Source: Frondihabitans sp. 762G35 (GTDB lineage: Bacteria > Actinomycetota > Actinomycetes > Actinomycetales > Microbacteriaceae). Taken from it: 64,000 bases of DNA. The DNA is taken from positions 2,513,002 through 2,577,001 of the forward strand of contig NZ_CP014619.1 in NCBI RefSeq assembly GCF_002074055.1. Reading direction: 5' to 3'. This document shows, piece after piece, positions 10,645 to 18,865 of the stretch. The first letter of the stretch is position 1; every line of letters starts with the position of its first letter. The notes below the pieces were generated by a model. The model was not told where the DNA came from. It did no database searches and was given only the letters and a program-made list of their open reading frames with translations. A program made the position numbers and the translations under genes.

Positions 10645-12147
10645 TCAGGGCTTGGCGGGGAGGACGGTGTTCGCGTCCCCCGTCAGCTTCTGGTCGTGGT
10701 GGAACATCGGCCAGGCGCCCTTCTTGTTGACGTTGGCGCCGCTCACGCCGGCTCCGGAGAGCTGGTAATGCAGGATGATGCCGCTGTTCCGCGCGTTGTA
10801 GCCGGCGACCGTGATGCCGATCGAGCCGTTCGGGTCGTTCGTGATGAGCGCCGAGTTCTGGAACCCGTAGCCCTGGCCGAGGCGCGCGATCTGGTGCCCC
10901 GTCTTGCCGTCCAGGACGAAGACGCCGCCCGGCGTCGGCACGACGACGTCCTGGTAGCCCTTGCCGGTCAGGTCGGCGGTGACGATGCCGCCGTAGACGC
11001 CGCCGGCGATCGCCGTCTGCCAGATGACGTGGCCGTTCGACCCGTCGACCGAGTAGACGCGCCCGGACGAGGCGTTGATGAGCGTTCCCTGCACGATCGT
11101 CGGGTGGCCGTTGCCGCGGGTGTCCGCGAGGGCCGGGCTCGACTGCGTGCTTCCCGAGAGCGAGGCCTTCCAGGCGAGCTTGCAGTTCTGGTCGATCGCG
11201 ATGAGCTTGTTGGTGTCGGAGGCGCCCTTCCAGAAGGTGCCGGTGCCGACGACGGCCGCCCAGGCGTTCTTGCTGAGGACGTTCCCGACGGCGGGCGACG
11301 ACTGGACGACCTGCGTGGTGTTGTACTGGCACTTGAGGCCGCCCGAGGGGCTGCCCGAGCCGTTGTTGCCGGTGCGGTAGAGCAGGCGGATGTGGCCGCC
11401 GTTGGCGTAGCGGGTGCCGAACGCGACGCCCGCCGTGGAGTCGCCGCCCTCGATGATGATGTCGTGGTCGGACTTCCCCGACGTGTCGGCGACGGCCGGC
11501 GTGCTGAAGTTCGAGTCGGCCTGGAACCAGGGGAACCCGACACCGGTGCGGCCGGTCTGCGCGTTCATGACGTGCTGCATCTGACCCATCGAGCCGCCGA
11601 CGACGTCGTTGGCCGACTGCAGGGTCCCGATGGCCAGCGACGACATGACGCCGCGGGTGGCCGAGCCGGTCGGCTGCGCCTTGGGCTTGACGCTCCAGAC
11701 GGTCTTGCCCGAGGAGCTGATCGAGCGGTAGCCGCCCGCGGCGGGCGCGCCGCTCGTGCCCTCGCCGAAGAAGAGCCGCGCGGAGGTGCCCGACCCGAGG
11801 ACGGACGCGGTCGAGTCGACGGCGACGCCACCGGTGCTCGATTTGAAGACGACCGAGCCGTCGCTCAGGTGGAAGGCCGTCTCGTAGCCGCTGCGGTCGC
11901 CGATGACGACGGACGACCCCTTGCCGTCGAGCGTCGCGACCATCGGCGACGAGAGGGCGACCGGCTTGCCGGGCGACCCGAGCTCGTGCTGCCACTTGAG
12001 GGTGGCGGTGAAGGGGCTCGCCGCCTGGGCCGGAGCCGGGGTGGCGAGCGGGGCGGCGACGACGCCGCCCACGGCGATCAGCGAGCAGGCGACGAGGATG
12101 CCCCCGGCTCGCGTGCGATTCTTGACAGAGATGTTCTGTGAACTCAT
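10645..12147 (-). CDS. Secreted beta-propeller (FG-GAP/PQQ-like) protein
   Basis: A 500-residue exported protein. A signal peptide (basic start, ILVACSLIAVGGVVAAPL core) ends near the predicted cleavage site APAQA-A. The rest consists of repeats of the form SSPMVATLDGKGSSVVIG, STPAVADTSGKSDHDIIIEG, SSPALADTRGNGHPTIVQG and GGIVTADLTGKGYQDVVVPTP, which are FG-GAP/VCBS-like blades, with PQQ-like strands (VYSVDGSNGHVIWQTAI) between. No catalytic domain is seen, so it is probably a surface binding or structural protein. GGGA lies a few bases before the ATG. A strong hairpin follows the gene. Confidence 0.75.
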   Translation of the reverse strand: MSSQNISVKNRTRAGGILVACSLIAVGGVVAAPLATPAPAQAASPFTATLKWQHELGSPGKPVALSSPMVATLDGKGSSVVIGDRSGYETAFHLSDGSVVFKSSTGGVAVDSTASVLGSGTSARLFFGEGTSGAPAAGGYRSISSSGKTVWSVKPKAQPTGSATRGVMSSLAIGTLQSANDVVGGSMGQMQHVMNAQTGRTGVGFPWFQADSNFSTPAVADTSGKSDHDIIIEGGDSTAGVAFGTRYANGGHIRLLYRTGNNGSGSPSGGLKCQYNTTQVVQSSPAVGNVLSKNAWAAVVGTGTFWKGASDTNKLIAIDQNCKLAWKASLSGSTQSSPALADTRGNGHPTIVQGTLINASSGRVYSVDGSNGHVIWQTAIAGGVYGGIVTADLTGKGYQDVVVPTPGGVFVLDGKTGHQIARLGQGYGFQNSALITNDPNGSIGITVAGYNARNSGIILHYQLSGAGVSGANVNKKGAWPMFHHDQKLTGDANTVLPAKP

Positions 12148-12349
12148 GGATCCCGACCCTTACGTTGTCCCGAATACGAGCACGCGCCCGAAATACGCGT
12201 CCCCCGACCCTGTGCCTGTCCCCCGGCTCGGGTAACCGTACGTGGTCGACAGCCCAGATTCCACCCCCTGATTGAGGTGTCGGTCGAAAGGGGGACACGT
12301 TCGGAGACGCGTCGCGAGAGGCGGGATCACCCTGCTCCGGCCGTCGCGA

Positions 12350-12355
12350 TAGCCT
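12350..12355 (+). promoter_or_regulatory. Candidate -10 box of the gene at 12421
   Basis: TAGCCT on the plus strand in the 273-nt gap between two divergent genes, about 65 nt before the GTG at 12421. No clear operator is seen in the rest of the gap. Confidence 0.3.
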
Positions 12356-12420
12356 CGTCGAGGGAGAGGTCGGCTTCGTCCACGCGGCCTCCGGAAACGC
12401 GAGAGGGAGGCATCAGACCT

Positions 12421-12990
12421 GTGAAATCGAAGCCGAAGCCCGTGCCCCTCACCCCCGAGACCGTCGACCCGGAGATCGTCCGACCGGCGGTCGTCGACGG
12501 CCTCCTCATCGCCCGCTCGGCGGCGAGCATCGGCGTCGCCAACCGCATCATCGTCCGCGCCCTGCGCGAGCACGCGGCCTTCGACCACGACGAGACGGCC
12601 GACGATGTGCGAAGCGAACTGCGGCACCTCGCCGACGAGCAGCGGGCCCTCGCGGAGCGCATGGTCACGACCCGGACGCGCGCCCTCAAGTCGCGCGGAC
12701 GCTCCCGGCACCAGTTCGACTACCGGCCCGACGACAACGAGGCCCTGGCCCTCCGCGAGGCGATCTACACCACCATCGCCGACGAGCTCGCCCTCCTCGG
12801 CGACGACCCCGACTACGTGGACGCGATCGTGCTGAGCGCCCGCGACCGCGCCTGGAACGACATCGGCTCGGCCATCGTCAACCAGGTCCGCTCCGTCGTC
12901 GTCGAGGACGCCGACTACGCCGACGCCCGCGACGACCGCCTCCGACAGCTGGTCGAGGTCGACCTCGAGGGGCTCCGCACGGCCCGCTGA
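12421..12990 (+). CDS. Unknown soluble protein
   Basis: A 189-residue protein that I do not recognise. It has no signal peptide or membrane helix. It is rich in charged residues and predicted helices (LREHAAFDHDETADDVRSEL, LADEQRALAERMVTTRTRAL) and ends with the acidic stretch VVVEDADYADARDDRLRQLVEVDLEGL. GTG at 12421 is chosen because GGGAGG lies ten bases upstream; the longer frame to 12277 has no ribosome site. It converges on glpD with a strong hairpin between. Confidence 0.6.
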   Translation: MKSKPKPVPLTPETVDPEIVRPAVVDGLLIARSAASIGVANRIIVRALREHAAFDHDETADDVRSELRHLADEQRALAERMVTTRTRALKSRGRSRHQFDYRPDDNEALALREAIYTTIADELALLGDDPDYVDAIVLSARDRAWNDIGSAIVNQVRSVVVEDADYADARDDRLRQLVEVDLEGLRTAR

Positions 12991-13034
12991 CACGCGCTCC
13001 GCCGGCAGGATGCCCGTCCCGCCGACACGCGGGA

Positions 13035-13080
13035 GCGACCCCGCCGCACCACCCGGTCATGGGCGGTGCGACGGGGTCGC
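13035..13080. terminator. Bidirectional hairpin terminator
   Basis: Arms of 16 nt with one mismatch, GCGACCCCGCCGCACC at 13035-13050 and its complement at 13065-13080, with a 14-nt loop. It sits between two convergent genes and could serve both. Confidence 0.7.
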
Positions 13081-13094
13081 GGTCGTGCGAGGCG

Positions 13095-14867
13095 TCAGGC
13101 CTGGGCGAGCGTCTCCGCCTCGGCGGCGACGGCCGACGGGACGTGCTGCGAGGCCACCTCGACACCGTGGTAGGTGGCGAGGATGTGGAGGGTGTTCTCG
13201 ATCTCCGCGTCGCGGGTCTCGTCGCTCCAGCCGAGCGAGGTCTGGAGGACCCCGGCCAGCTCGGTGAGCAGCTCGATGGTGACGCCGCCGACGAAGGCGA
13301 TGTTCGTGCGGCGGAGCACGACGTCGACGAGGTGGACGGCGTCTTCGCGCTCGGCGAAGTAGGCGATCTCGGCGGTGGTGAAGGTCGGGTCGCTCTGGAG
13401 CGCCTCGGAGGGCTGGTCGATCAGCGTCTGGATGACGCTGTCGGCGCGGGTTCCGTAGCGGGTGAGGAGGCGGTCGACCTGGTCGCGCTCGAGGCCGTTC
13501 AGGTGCTCGGTGATCCAGCGGGCGCGGTCGCCGGGCAGCGTCGGGAAGTCCTTGCCGCCGCCGATCGCGAGCCCGGTCGTGTCGACCGTGCGCTGGACGC
13601 CGAGGCGCGTGGTGGCCTCGGTGGACAGGTGCGCGGCGAGGGCGCGGAACGTCGTCCACTTGCCACCGACGAGCGAGAGGACCTTGGACGACCCGAGGGC
13701 CGGGACCTGCGTCTCGACGATGCGGTAGTCGCGGGAGACGAAGCCGGCGGCGAGGTCGTCGTGCTTCGGCAGCGGGCGGACGCCCGAGTAGCGGTAGACG
13801 ATGTGCTCGCGAGTCACCGTGATCGTCGGGAAGACGTGCTTGACGAGGTCGAAGAAGTAGTCGACCTCCTCCTCCGTGCAGATCGCGGGCTGCGACATGT
13901 CGGCCTCGAGGTCGGTCGTGCCGATGAGCACGCGCCCCTTCAGCGGGTAGATCAGGACGATGCGGCCGTCGTTGTTCTCGAAGAACAGCTCGCGACCGTT
14001 GGTGGCCTTGAGCAGCTCGGGACTGTCGACCACGATGTGCGAGCCCTTGGTGCCGCCCATGTACTGCGACTTCGAGCCGAAGGCCTCGTTGGTGAGGTCG
14101 GTCCACGGCCCGGAGGCGTTGATGACGACGTCGGCCTTCACGACGAACTCGGTGCCGGAGACGACGTCGCGGAGGAGCACCCCGCCGTCGCGCGAGCCGA
14201 TCGCCTCGACGTAGTTGGCCGAGCGGGCGGTGCCCTTGTCGGCTCCTGCGGCCAGGCCGTCCTTCAGGACGTCGAGGGCGAGGCGCTCGGGCTCGTGAAC
14301 TGAGGCGTCGTAGTAGGTGCCGGTGTACTTGAGGCTCTTGTTGAGCGACGGCATGTCGCGGAGAGCGGCCTTGCGCGTGAGGAAGCGGTGGCGCGGGACC
14401 GTGCCGCCGTCGCGCGAGAAGGAGTCGTACAGGGTCATGCCCACCTTGATCAGGACCGCACCGCGCTCCTTGGTGGAGCGCTGCTTGTGGGTGAGCATGC
14501 GGAGCGGCGCGTTCATCAGACCGGAGAACGTCGAGAAGATCGGCATCGTGGTCTGGAGCGGCTTGACGTAGTGGGGGGCGATCTTGAGGAGGCCGTTGCG
14601 CTCCTCGACCGACTCGCGGACGAGACGGAACTCGCCGTTCTCGAGGTAGCGGATGCCACCGTGGATCATGTGCGACGAGGCGGCGGAGGCCCCGGAGCCG
14701 TAGTCGTTCCGCTCGACGAGCACGACGTCGACGCCCTGCAGGGCGAGGTCGCGGAACGTGGCGATCCCGTTGATGCCACCACCGACGATGAGGACCTGAG
14801 CGCTCGGGCGCCCCTGGATCTTCTCGACGTTGGCGCGCATGTCGCTTGTCTTCTTCGACGTAGTCAC
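13095..14867 (-). CDS. glpD: FAD-dependent glycerol-3-phosphate dehydrogenase
   Basis: A protein of about 590 residues that oxidises sn-glycerol 3-phosphate to dihydroxyacetone phosphate at the membrane and passes electrons to the quinone pool. Visible parts are the FAD loop QVLIVGGGINGIATFRDLAL, the GlpD segment GSGASAASSHMIHGGIRYLE, VINASGPWTD, the substrate-site region IYPLKGRVLIGTTDLEAD and YRYSGVRPLP, then the all-helical C-terminal domain. The start is uncertain. GTG at 14867 is used; ATG at 14840 and TTG at 14921 are in frame. It is divergent from a SorC-family regulator, with palindromes between, so repression relieved by a sugar phosphate is likely. Confidence 0.93.
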   Translation of the reverse strand: MTTSKKTSDMRANVEKIQGRPSAQVLIVGGGINGIATFRDLALQGVDVVLVERNDYGSGASAASSHMIHGGIRYLENGEFRLVRESVEERNGLLKIAPHYVKPLQTTMPIFSTFSGLMNAPLRMLTHKQRSTKERGAVLIKVGMTLYDSFSRDGGTVPRHRFLTRKAALRDMPSLNKSLKYTGTYYDASVHEPERLALDVLKDGLAAGADKGTARSANYVEAIGSRDGGVLLRDVVSGTEFVVKADVVINASGPWTDLTNEAFGSKSQYMGGTKGSHIVVDSPELLKATNGRELFFENNDGRIVLIYPLKGRVLIGTTDLEADMSQPAICTEEEVDYFFDLVKHVFPTITVTREHIVYRYSGVRPLPKHDDLAAGFVSRDYRIVETQVPALGSSKVLSLVGGKWTTFRALAAHLSTEATTRLGVQRTVDTTGLAIGGGKDFPTLPGDRARWITEHLNGLERDQVDRLLTRYGTRADSVIQTLIDQPSEALQSDPTFTTAEIAYFAEREDAVHLVDVVLRRTNIAFVGGVTIELLTELAGVLQTSLGWSDETRDAEIENTLHILATYHGVEVASQHVPSAVAAEAETLAQA

Positions 14868-14958
14868 TGGCTTGTCGCTTTCACTGCTCGGGGTGGATGC
14901 CGATGCGGAAGCCCCGGCCAACCGTTCACGGGTGGCGTGCTTCCGACGACACAGCCAT

Positions 14959-14987
14959 ACTTGACCCGTGCGCGCATACGGTCAAGT
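14959..14987. promoter_or_regulatory. Inverted repeat in the glpD/regulator intergenic region
   Basis: Perfect 8-nt arms ACTTGACC (14959-14966) and GGTCAAGT (14980-14987) around 13 nt. Each arm contains TTGACC, a good -35 match, one on each strand. The element may be part of the divergent promoters, an operator, or both. Confidence 0.5.
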
Positions 14988-14991
14988 GCTG

Positions 14992-15005
14992 TGCACATAT
15001 GTGCA
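14992..15005. promoter_or_regulatory. Probable operator of the SorC-type regulator
   Basis: TGCACATATGTGCA is a perfect 14-nt palindrome starting 27 nt before the regulator's GTG. Its TG-N3-CATATG-N3-CA form resembles operators described for SorC/DeoR-type sugar regulators. It should control the regulator itself and the divergent glpD. Confidence 0.65.
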
Positions 15006-15031
15006 GCAGCTTCCCGGCAGGAGACGGAACA

Positions 15032-15997
15032 GTGACGTTCGAGCAGACCCAGAACGACAAGACGCAGGATGCCCTGCGAGCGTCGCACCTCTACTACCTG
15101 CAGGACCTCACGATGGAGGCGATCGCCCGCGAGCTGGGCACCTCGCGCTCGTCCGTGTCGCGCCTGCTGAGTTTCGCGCGCGAAACCGGCCTCGTCGACA
15201 TCCAGATCCGCTCGCCCCTCGACCAGGCCACCGTCACCGGCGAGGCGCTCCACCGCCGGTTCAACGTCGTGGCGCACGTCGTGCCCGTGCCCGACCAGAC
15301 CACCGACGTCGACCGCCTCGACCGGGTGGCCCTCTCGGCTGCACGAATTCTCACGTCGTTCGTCGACTCGAACATGGTCATGGGCATCGCCTGGGGCTCG
15401 ACGATGAGCGCCATCAGCCGGTACCTGGTGCCGAAGGCGACGCACAACAGCGTCATCGTCCAGCTCAACGGGGCCGCGAACCCGCGCACGACCGGCATCG
15501 TCTACGCGAGCGAGATCCTGCGGAGGTTCGGCGACGCGTTCGGCGCGACGGTGCAGCAGTTCCCGGTGCCGGCGTTCTTCGACGACCCGGAGACGAAGAC
15601 GGCGCTCTGGCGGGAACGCAGCACGCGGCGCGTCCTCGAGCTGCAGGGGTCGATGGACCTCGTGCTGTTCGGGGTCGGCGCCCCGAACGCGCTCGTGCCG
15701 AGCCACGTCTACGCGGGCGGTTACCTCGAGGAGGCGGACTACGACGGGCTCGACCGCGACGGCGTGGTCGGCGACGTCGCGACCGTGTTCTTCCGGGCCG
15801 ACGGCTCCTCCACCGACGTGGCTCTCAACGAGAGGTCGTCCGGCCCGTCGCTGTCGACCATCCGGCGCGCACCCCGGCGCATCTGCGTCGTCGCCGGCGA
15901 CTCCAAGACGGAGAGCCTCCGCGGGGCCCTGGCCGCAGGCCTCATCACCGACCTCATCCTCGACGAGAGCACGGCCAGGGCGCTGCTGGCCGGCTGA
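15032..15997 (+). CDS. SorC-family sugar-binding transcriptional regulator
   Basis: A 321-residue regulator. An N-terminal helix-turn-helix (HLYYLQDLTMEAIARELG, then TSRSSVSRLLSFARETG) is followed by the SorC effector domain, with VMGIAWGSTMSAISRYL, VQLNGAANP, DLVLFGVGAP and the C-terminal VVAGDSKTESLRGALAAGLI. Effectors of the family are sugar phosphates. Its place opposite glpD suggests glycerol 3-phosphate or a related compound here, but that is inference. GTG at 15032 is chosen because GGAG lies nine bases upstream; the open frame extends further up through the operator region. Confidence 0.88.
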   Translation: MTFEQTQNDKTQDALRASHLYYLQDLTMEAIARELGTSRSSVSRLLSFARETGLVDIQIRSPLDQATVTGEALHRRFNVVAHVVPVPDQTTDVDRLDRVALSAARILTSFVDSNMVMGIAWGSTMSAISRYLVPKATHNSVIVQLNGAANPRTTGIVYASEILRRFGDAFGATVQQFPVPAFFDDPETKTALWRERSTRRVLELQGSMDLVLFGVGAPNALVPSHVYAGGYLEEADYDGLDRDGVVGDVATVFFRADGSSTDVALNERSSGPSLSTIRRAPRRICVVAGDSKTESLRGALAAGLITDLILDESTARALLAG

Positions 15998-16016
15998 GGA
16001 CCGTCGGGCCCGGACG

Positions 16017-16679
16017 CTACAGGACGTGCCCGAGCGGGTCGGGTGCTCGGCGGTCCTCGAGGCTCTCGCCGCCGATCGGCTCGCCCATCCAGCTCTCGAC
16101 CCGCCAGCCCGACTCCGGGGTGCCGACCACGACGATGAGCCCCGTGTTGTCGAGGCTGTGGCTCGAGGTGAACGCCGGATCGAGGTTCGTCGTGCGCCCC
16201 CCGATCCAGACCCGGATCGATCCGGCGTGACTCACGATCCCGACGGTCGACGCCTCGCCGTGGCGGGCCGCCACCTCGGCGACGGACCGGTCGAACCGCG
16301 ACAGGAAGTGCTCCCCGTCGAAGGCCCCCGGCACGCGGGCACCGAGGTCGCCGGCGCCCCACTTCAGCACGGGGGTCAGATAAGCGCGGAGCGACTCCTC
16401 GTCGGCCGTGCCCTCGAGGTCGCCGGCCTCGATCTCGTGCACGCCGTCCAGGAGACCCAGCTCGAGGCCCCGCTCCCGGGCGAGGGGCGCGGCGGTCTGG
16501 TGTGTGCGGGCCAGGGTCGACGCGTAGAGGGCGTCCAGGGGCTCCTGCCGGAGCGCCTCGGCGAGGGCCTCGGCCTGCTCGCGGCCGAGGTCGGTGAGGT
16601 CGGGCCCGGGAGCCGCGGTCGACAGCTCCCCCGAGGCGTTGGCGTGGCTCTGGGCGTGACGGATGAGTAGGAGTCGCAC
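16017..16679 (-). CDS. Histidine phosphatase family protein
   Basis: A 220-residue member of the histidine phosphatase (phosphoglycerate mutase-like) superfamily. The phosphohistidine motif is at the very start, VRLLLIRHAQSHANASG. The second catalytic histidine is in VGIVSHAGSIRVWIG, and the arginine plus glutamate positions are in YASTLARTHQTAAPL and HEIEAGDLEG. These small enzymes remove phosphate from many substrates, and nothing here tells which. GTG at 16679 is chosen since the catalytic motif follows at once. The GH127 gene ends 26 bases upstream on the same strand. Confidence 0.85.
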   Translation of the reverse strand: MRLLLIRHAQSHANASGELSTAAPGPDLTDLGREQAEALAEALRQEPLDALYASTLARTHQTAAPLARERGLELGLLDGVHEIEAGDLEGTADEESLRAYLTPVLKWGAGDLGARVPGAFDGEHFLSRFDRSVAEVAARHGEASTVGIVSHAGSIRVWIGGRTTNLDPAFTSSHSLDNTGLIVVVGTPESGWRVESWMGEPIGGESLEDRRAPDPLGHVL

Positions 16680-16705
16680 GGCGACAGGGTACGCCCGACC
16701 CGGTG

Positions 16706-18706
16706 TCAGTCCACCGGGATCCACACGCGCATCGAGCCCGCCCCGCGGTTGGCCCAGGCGTAGTACGGCACGAGCGTCAGAGGCACCGGCGCAGGAGCCT
16801 CGGGGGCGCGTTCCGGATCCGCCCCGGCGTAGCCCACCCCCTCGTCCGTCCGCACCGCCGCCGCGTCGCCCGCCCGGACCCGGCGGTACGGCCACGCCGT
16901 CTCGGCGTGCGCCGACGGTACCCGTCCGGCGGCCTCGAGGGTGACGATCCCGTCCAGGAGGTCGGGGCGCTCCGTCTCGGTGATGGCTCCCGCCAGATCG
17001 ATCGTTGCGTCGTCGATCGTGACGCCGGGCGAGTCGTGGGACTCGAGCGCGTAGACGAGCGGCCCGCGCTCGACGGCGACCGCACCGCGCGATGCGTCGA
17101 TGCGGGCGTCGGCCGCGTAGACGCGCGGCGTCAGATCGAGGTCGAGCCGGATGATGTCGCCGACCCGGAAGTCGCGCGTGATCCGGGCGTACGTGCCCGG
17201 TGCGGCGTCGACCGCCTCGCCGTTCACGGCGAGGCGCGTCTCGTCCGACCAGGCGGGGATCCGCAGGTCGAGACTCCAGGCGCCCTCCGACCGCGTCACC
17301 TCGATGCCGACGGAGCCGCTCCACGGATAGTCGGTCTCGACCCGGACCGCGCCGCCCGCGAAGTCGAAGGTCCCCGGCGCGAACTGGTGCAGCTGGAGGC
17401 CGCCCTCGCGCGTCGTCGCGAGGTACGCGTCGAGGCTCGCGAAGGTCCGCATGATGTTGGGCGGGCAGCAGGCGCAGTCGAACCAGCCGCGGCGCCCGTG
17501 CGCGGGCGACCGGTTCTCGTCGGCGTGGGCTCCCTCGCGCAGCTGGAGCGGGTTGACGTAGAAGTACTCCGTGCCGCGCAGCGAGACTCCTGGGAGGAAC
17601 GCGTTGAAGAGGAAGCGCTCGATCGCGTCGGCGTACACCGGCTTCCCGGTCGCCAGCAGGAGCCGCCAGGCCCACTGCACCCCGCCGATGGCCGCGCACG
17701 ACTCGGCGTAGCCCCGGTCGCCCGGCAGCTCGTACGGGTCGCCGAACGCCTCGAAGTCCCAGCGGGCACCGAGACCGCCCGTGATGAACGCCTTCGACGA
17801 CATCATCGCGGCGAACTGACCCTCGACGGCGCCCAGCAGGTCGGCGTCGCCCCGCTCGATCGCGACGTCCGTGGCTCCTGCGCCCAGGTAGACGGCGCGG
17901 ACGGCGTGCCCCTCGACGGTCACGGCCTCGCGCACCGGGACACGATCGGAGAAGTACGTGGACTCCTTGCCGAGACCGGCCGTGTAGCCGCGTCCGCGCG
18001 CCTCGACGAAGTGCGCGGCGAGGTCTAGGTAGCGGCGCTCACCGGTCTCGCGGGCGAGCTCGACGAGGCCCATCTCGACGACGGGGTGACCGTCGACGTC
18101 CTGGCGCTTGCCCGGGCCGAACGTCGCGTCGAGGTGATCGGCCAGCCGGACGGCGACGTCGAGGAGCGCCGTGTCGGACGTGGCGCGGACCTGGGCGACG
18201 GCGGCCTGGAACAGGTGGCCCGCGCAGTACATCTCGTGGCTCCACGGCAGGTCGGTGTAGCGGCCCTCGACCCCGCCGAGGATCTGCTGCACGGAGTCGA
18301 GATAGCCGTCGTCGGCCTGTGCCCGGGCGACCAGGTCGGTCACCTCGCGCTGCAGGCGGAGGAGGTCGTCGGCGGGCACCCTGCCGTACTCGAACGCGAC
18401 GGCCTCGAGCCACTTGTAGATGTCGGAGTCCATGAAGATCGGGCCGCGCGCCTGCCCCTCCTCGAGGCCGGCGGCGATGCGCAGATTGGCGAAGTTGCCG
18501 GCCTTCTCGAGCAGGTCGTAGGCCTCGCGGACGGCCGCGGCGCCGTTGCGCTCCTGGCGCAGCGCCCAGAAACCGCCGTCGATGCGGGCCGCTCCCGCGT
18601 CGAGGGGTCTGAGCGCGGTACGGGCGGTCCCGGTCGGGACGACCGGCTGAGCCCTGCGGGGCTCGCCCGGCGCGAGGATGGGGGCGGACGACGACGACGT
18701 GGTCAA
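16706..18706 (-). CDS. GH127 glycoside hydrolase, likely beta-L-arabinofuranosidase
   Basis: A 666-residue intracellular enzyme of glycoside hydrolase family 127. It has the (alpha/alpha)6 barrel region (residues about 30-430) and C-terminal beta-sandwich domains. The family signature GWFDCACCPPNIMRTFASLD carries cysteines that bind zinc and act as nucleophile in characterised members. SHEMYCAGHLFQAAVA and GGLGARWDFEAFGDPYELP are also typical. It probably releases L-arabinofuranose from beta-linked arabinosides. The start is TTG at 18706, chosen because AGGAG lies five bases upstream; no ATG or GTG fits. A LacI regulator is divergent, with a LacI-like operator between. Confidence 0.88.
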   Translation of the reverse strand: MTTSSSSAPILAPGEPRRAQPVVPTGTARTALRPLDAGAARIDGGFWALRQERNGAAAVREAYDLLEKAGNFANLRIAAGLEEGQARGPIFMDSDIYKWLEAVAFEYGRVPADDLLRLQREVTDLVARAQADDGYLDSVQQILGGVEGRYTDLPWSHEMYCAGHLFQAAVAQVRATSDTALLDVAVRLADHLDATFGPGKRQDVDGHPVVEMGLVELARETGERRYLDLAAHFVEARGRGYTAGLGKESTYFSDRVPVREAVTVEGHAVRAVYLGAGATDVAIERGDADLLGAVEGQFAAMMSSKAFITGGLGARWDFEAFGDPYELPGDRGYAESCAAIGGVQWAWRLLLATGKPVYADAIERFLFNAFLPGVSLRGTEYFYVNPLQLREGAHADENRSPAHGRRGWFDCACCPPNIMRTFASLDAYLATTREGGLQLHQFAPGTFDFAGGAVRVETDYPWSGSVGIEVTRSEGAWSLDLRIPAWSDETRLAVNGEAVDAAPGTYARITRDFRVGDIIRLDLDLTPRVYAADARIDASRGAVAVERGPLVYALESHDSPGVTIDDATIDLAGAITETERPDLLDGIVTLEAAGRVPSAHAETAWPYRRVRAGDAAAVRTDEGVGYAGADPERAPEAPAPVPLTLVPYYAWANRGAGSMRVWIPVD

Positions 18707-18752
18707 GGCGACTCCTGAGCGACGGTGCGGGTGGAGGGCCGGCGGAAAGCCG

Positions 18753-18764
18753 GAATACGTTTTC
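18753..18764. promoter_or_regulatory. LacI-type operator candidate
   Basis: GAATACGTTTTC, a 12-nt near-palindrome with the central CG typical of LacI-family sites; one pair of positions is mismatched. It lies between the GH127 gene and its divergent regulator. Confidence 0.5.
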
Positions 18765-18865
18765 TGTTGGTCAGAGTAGACCGTGGCTCCTGCGTCCGCA
18801 ATGTCTTTCACCGGAGGCACTATCGGTGGCCCTACCATCGGGAGACAGCCAGAAAGGAGCTTGCC

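Noticed and set aside
18725-18865. N-terminal extension of the LacI-type regulator from the longer frame
   Set aside because: The region contains the divergent promoters and an operator. The GTG at 18866 has an ideal ribosome site just before the helix-turn-helix.
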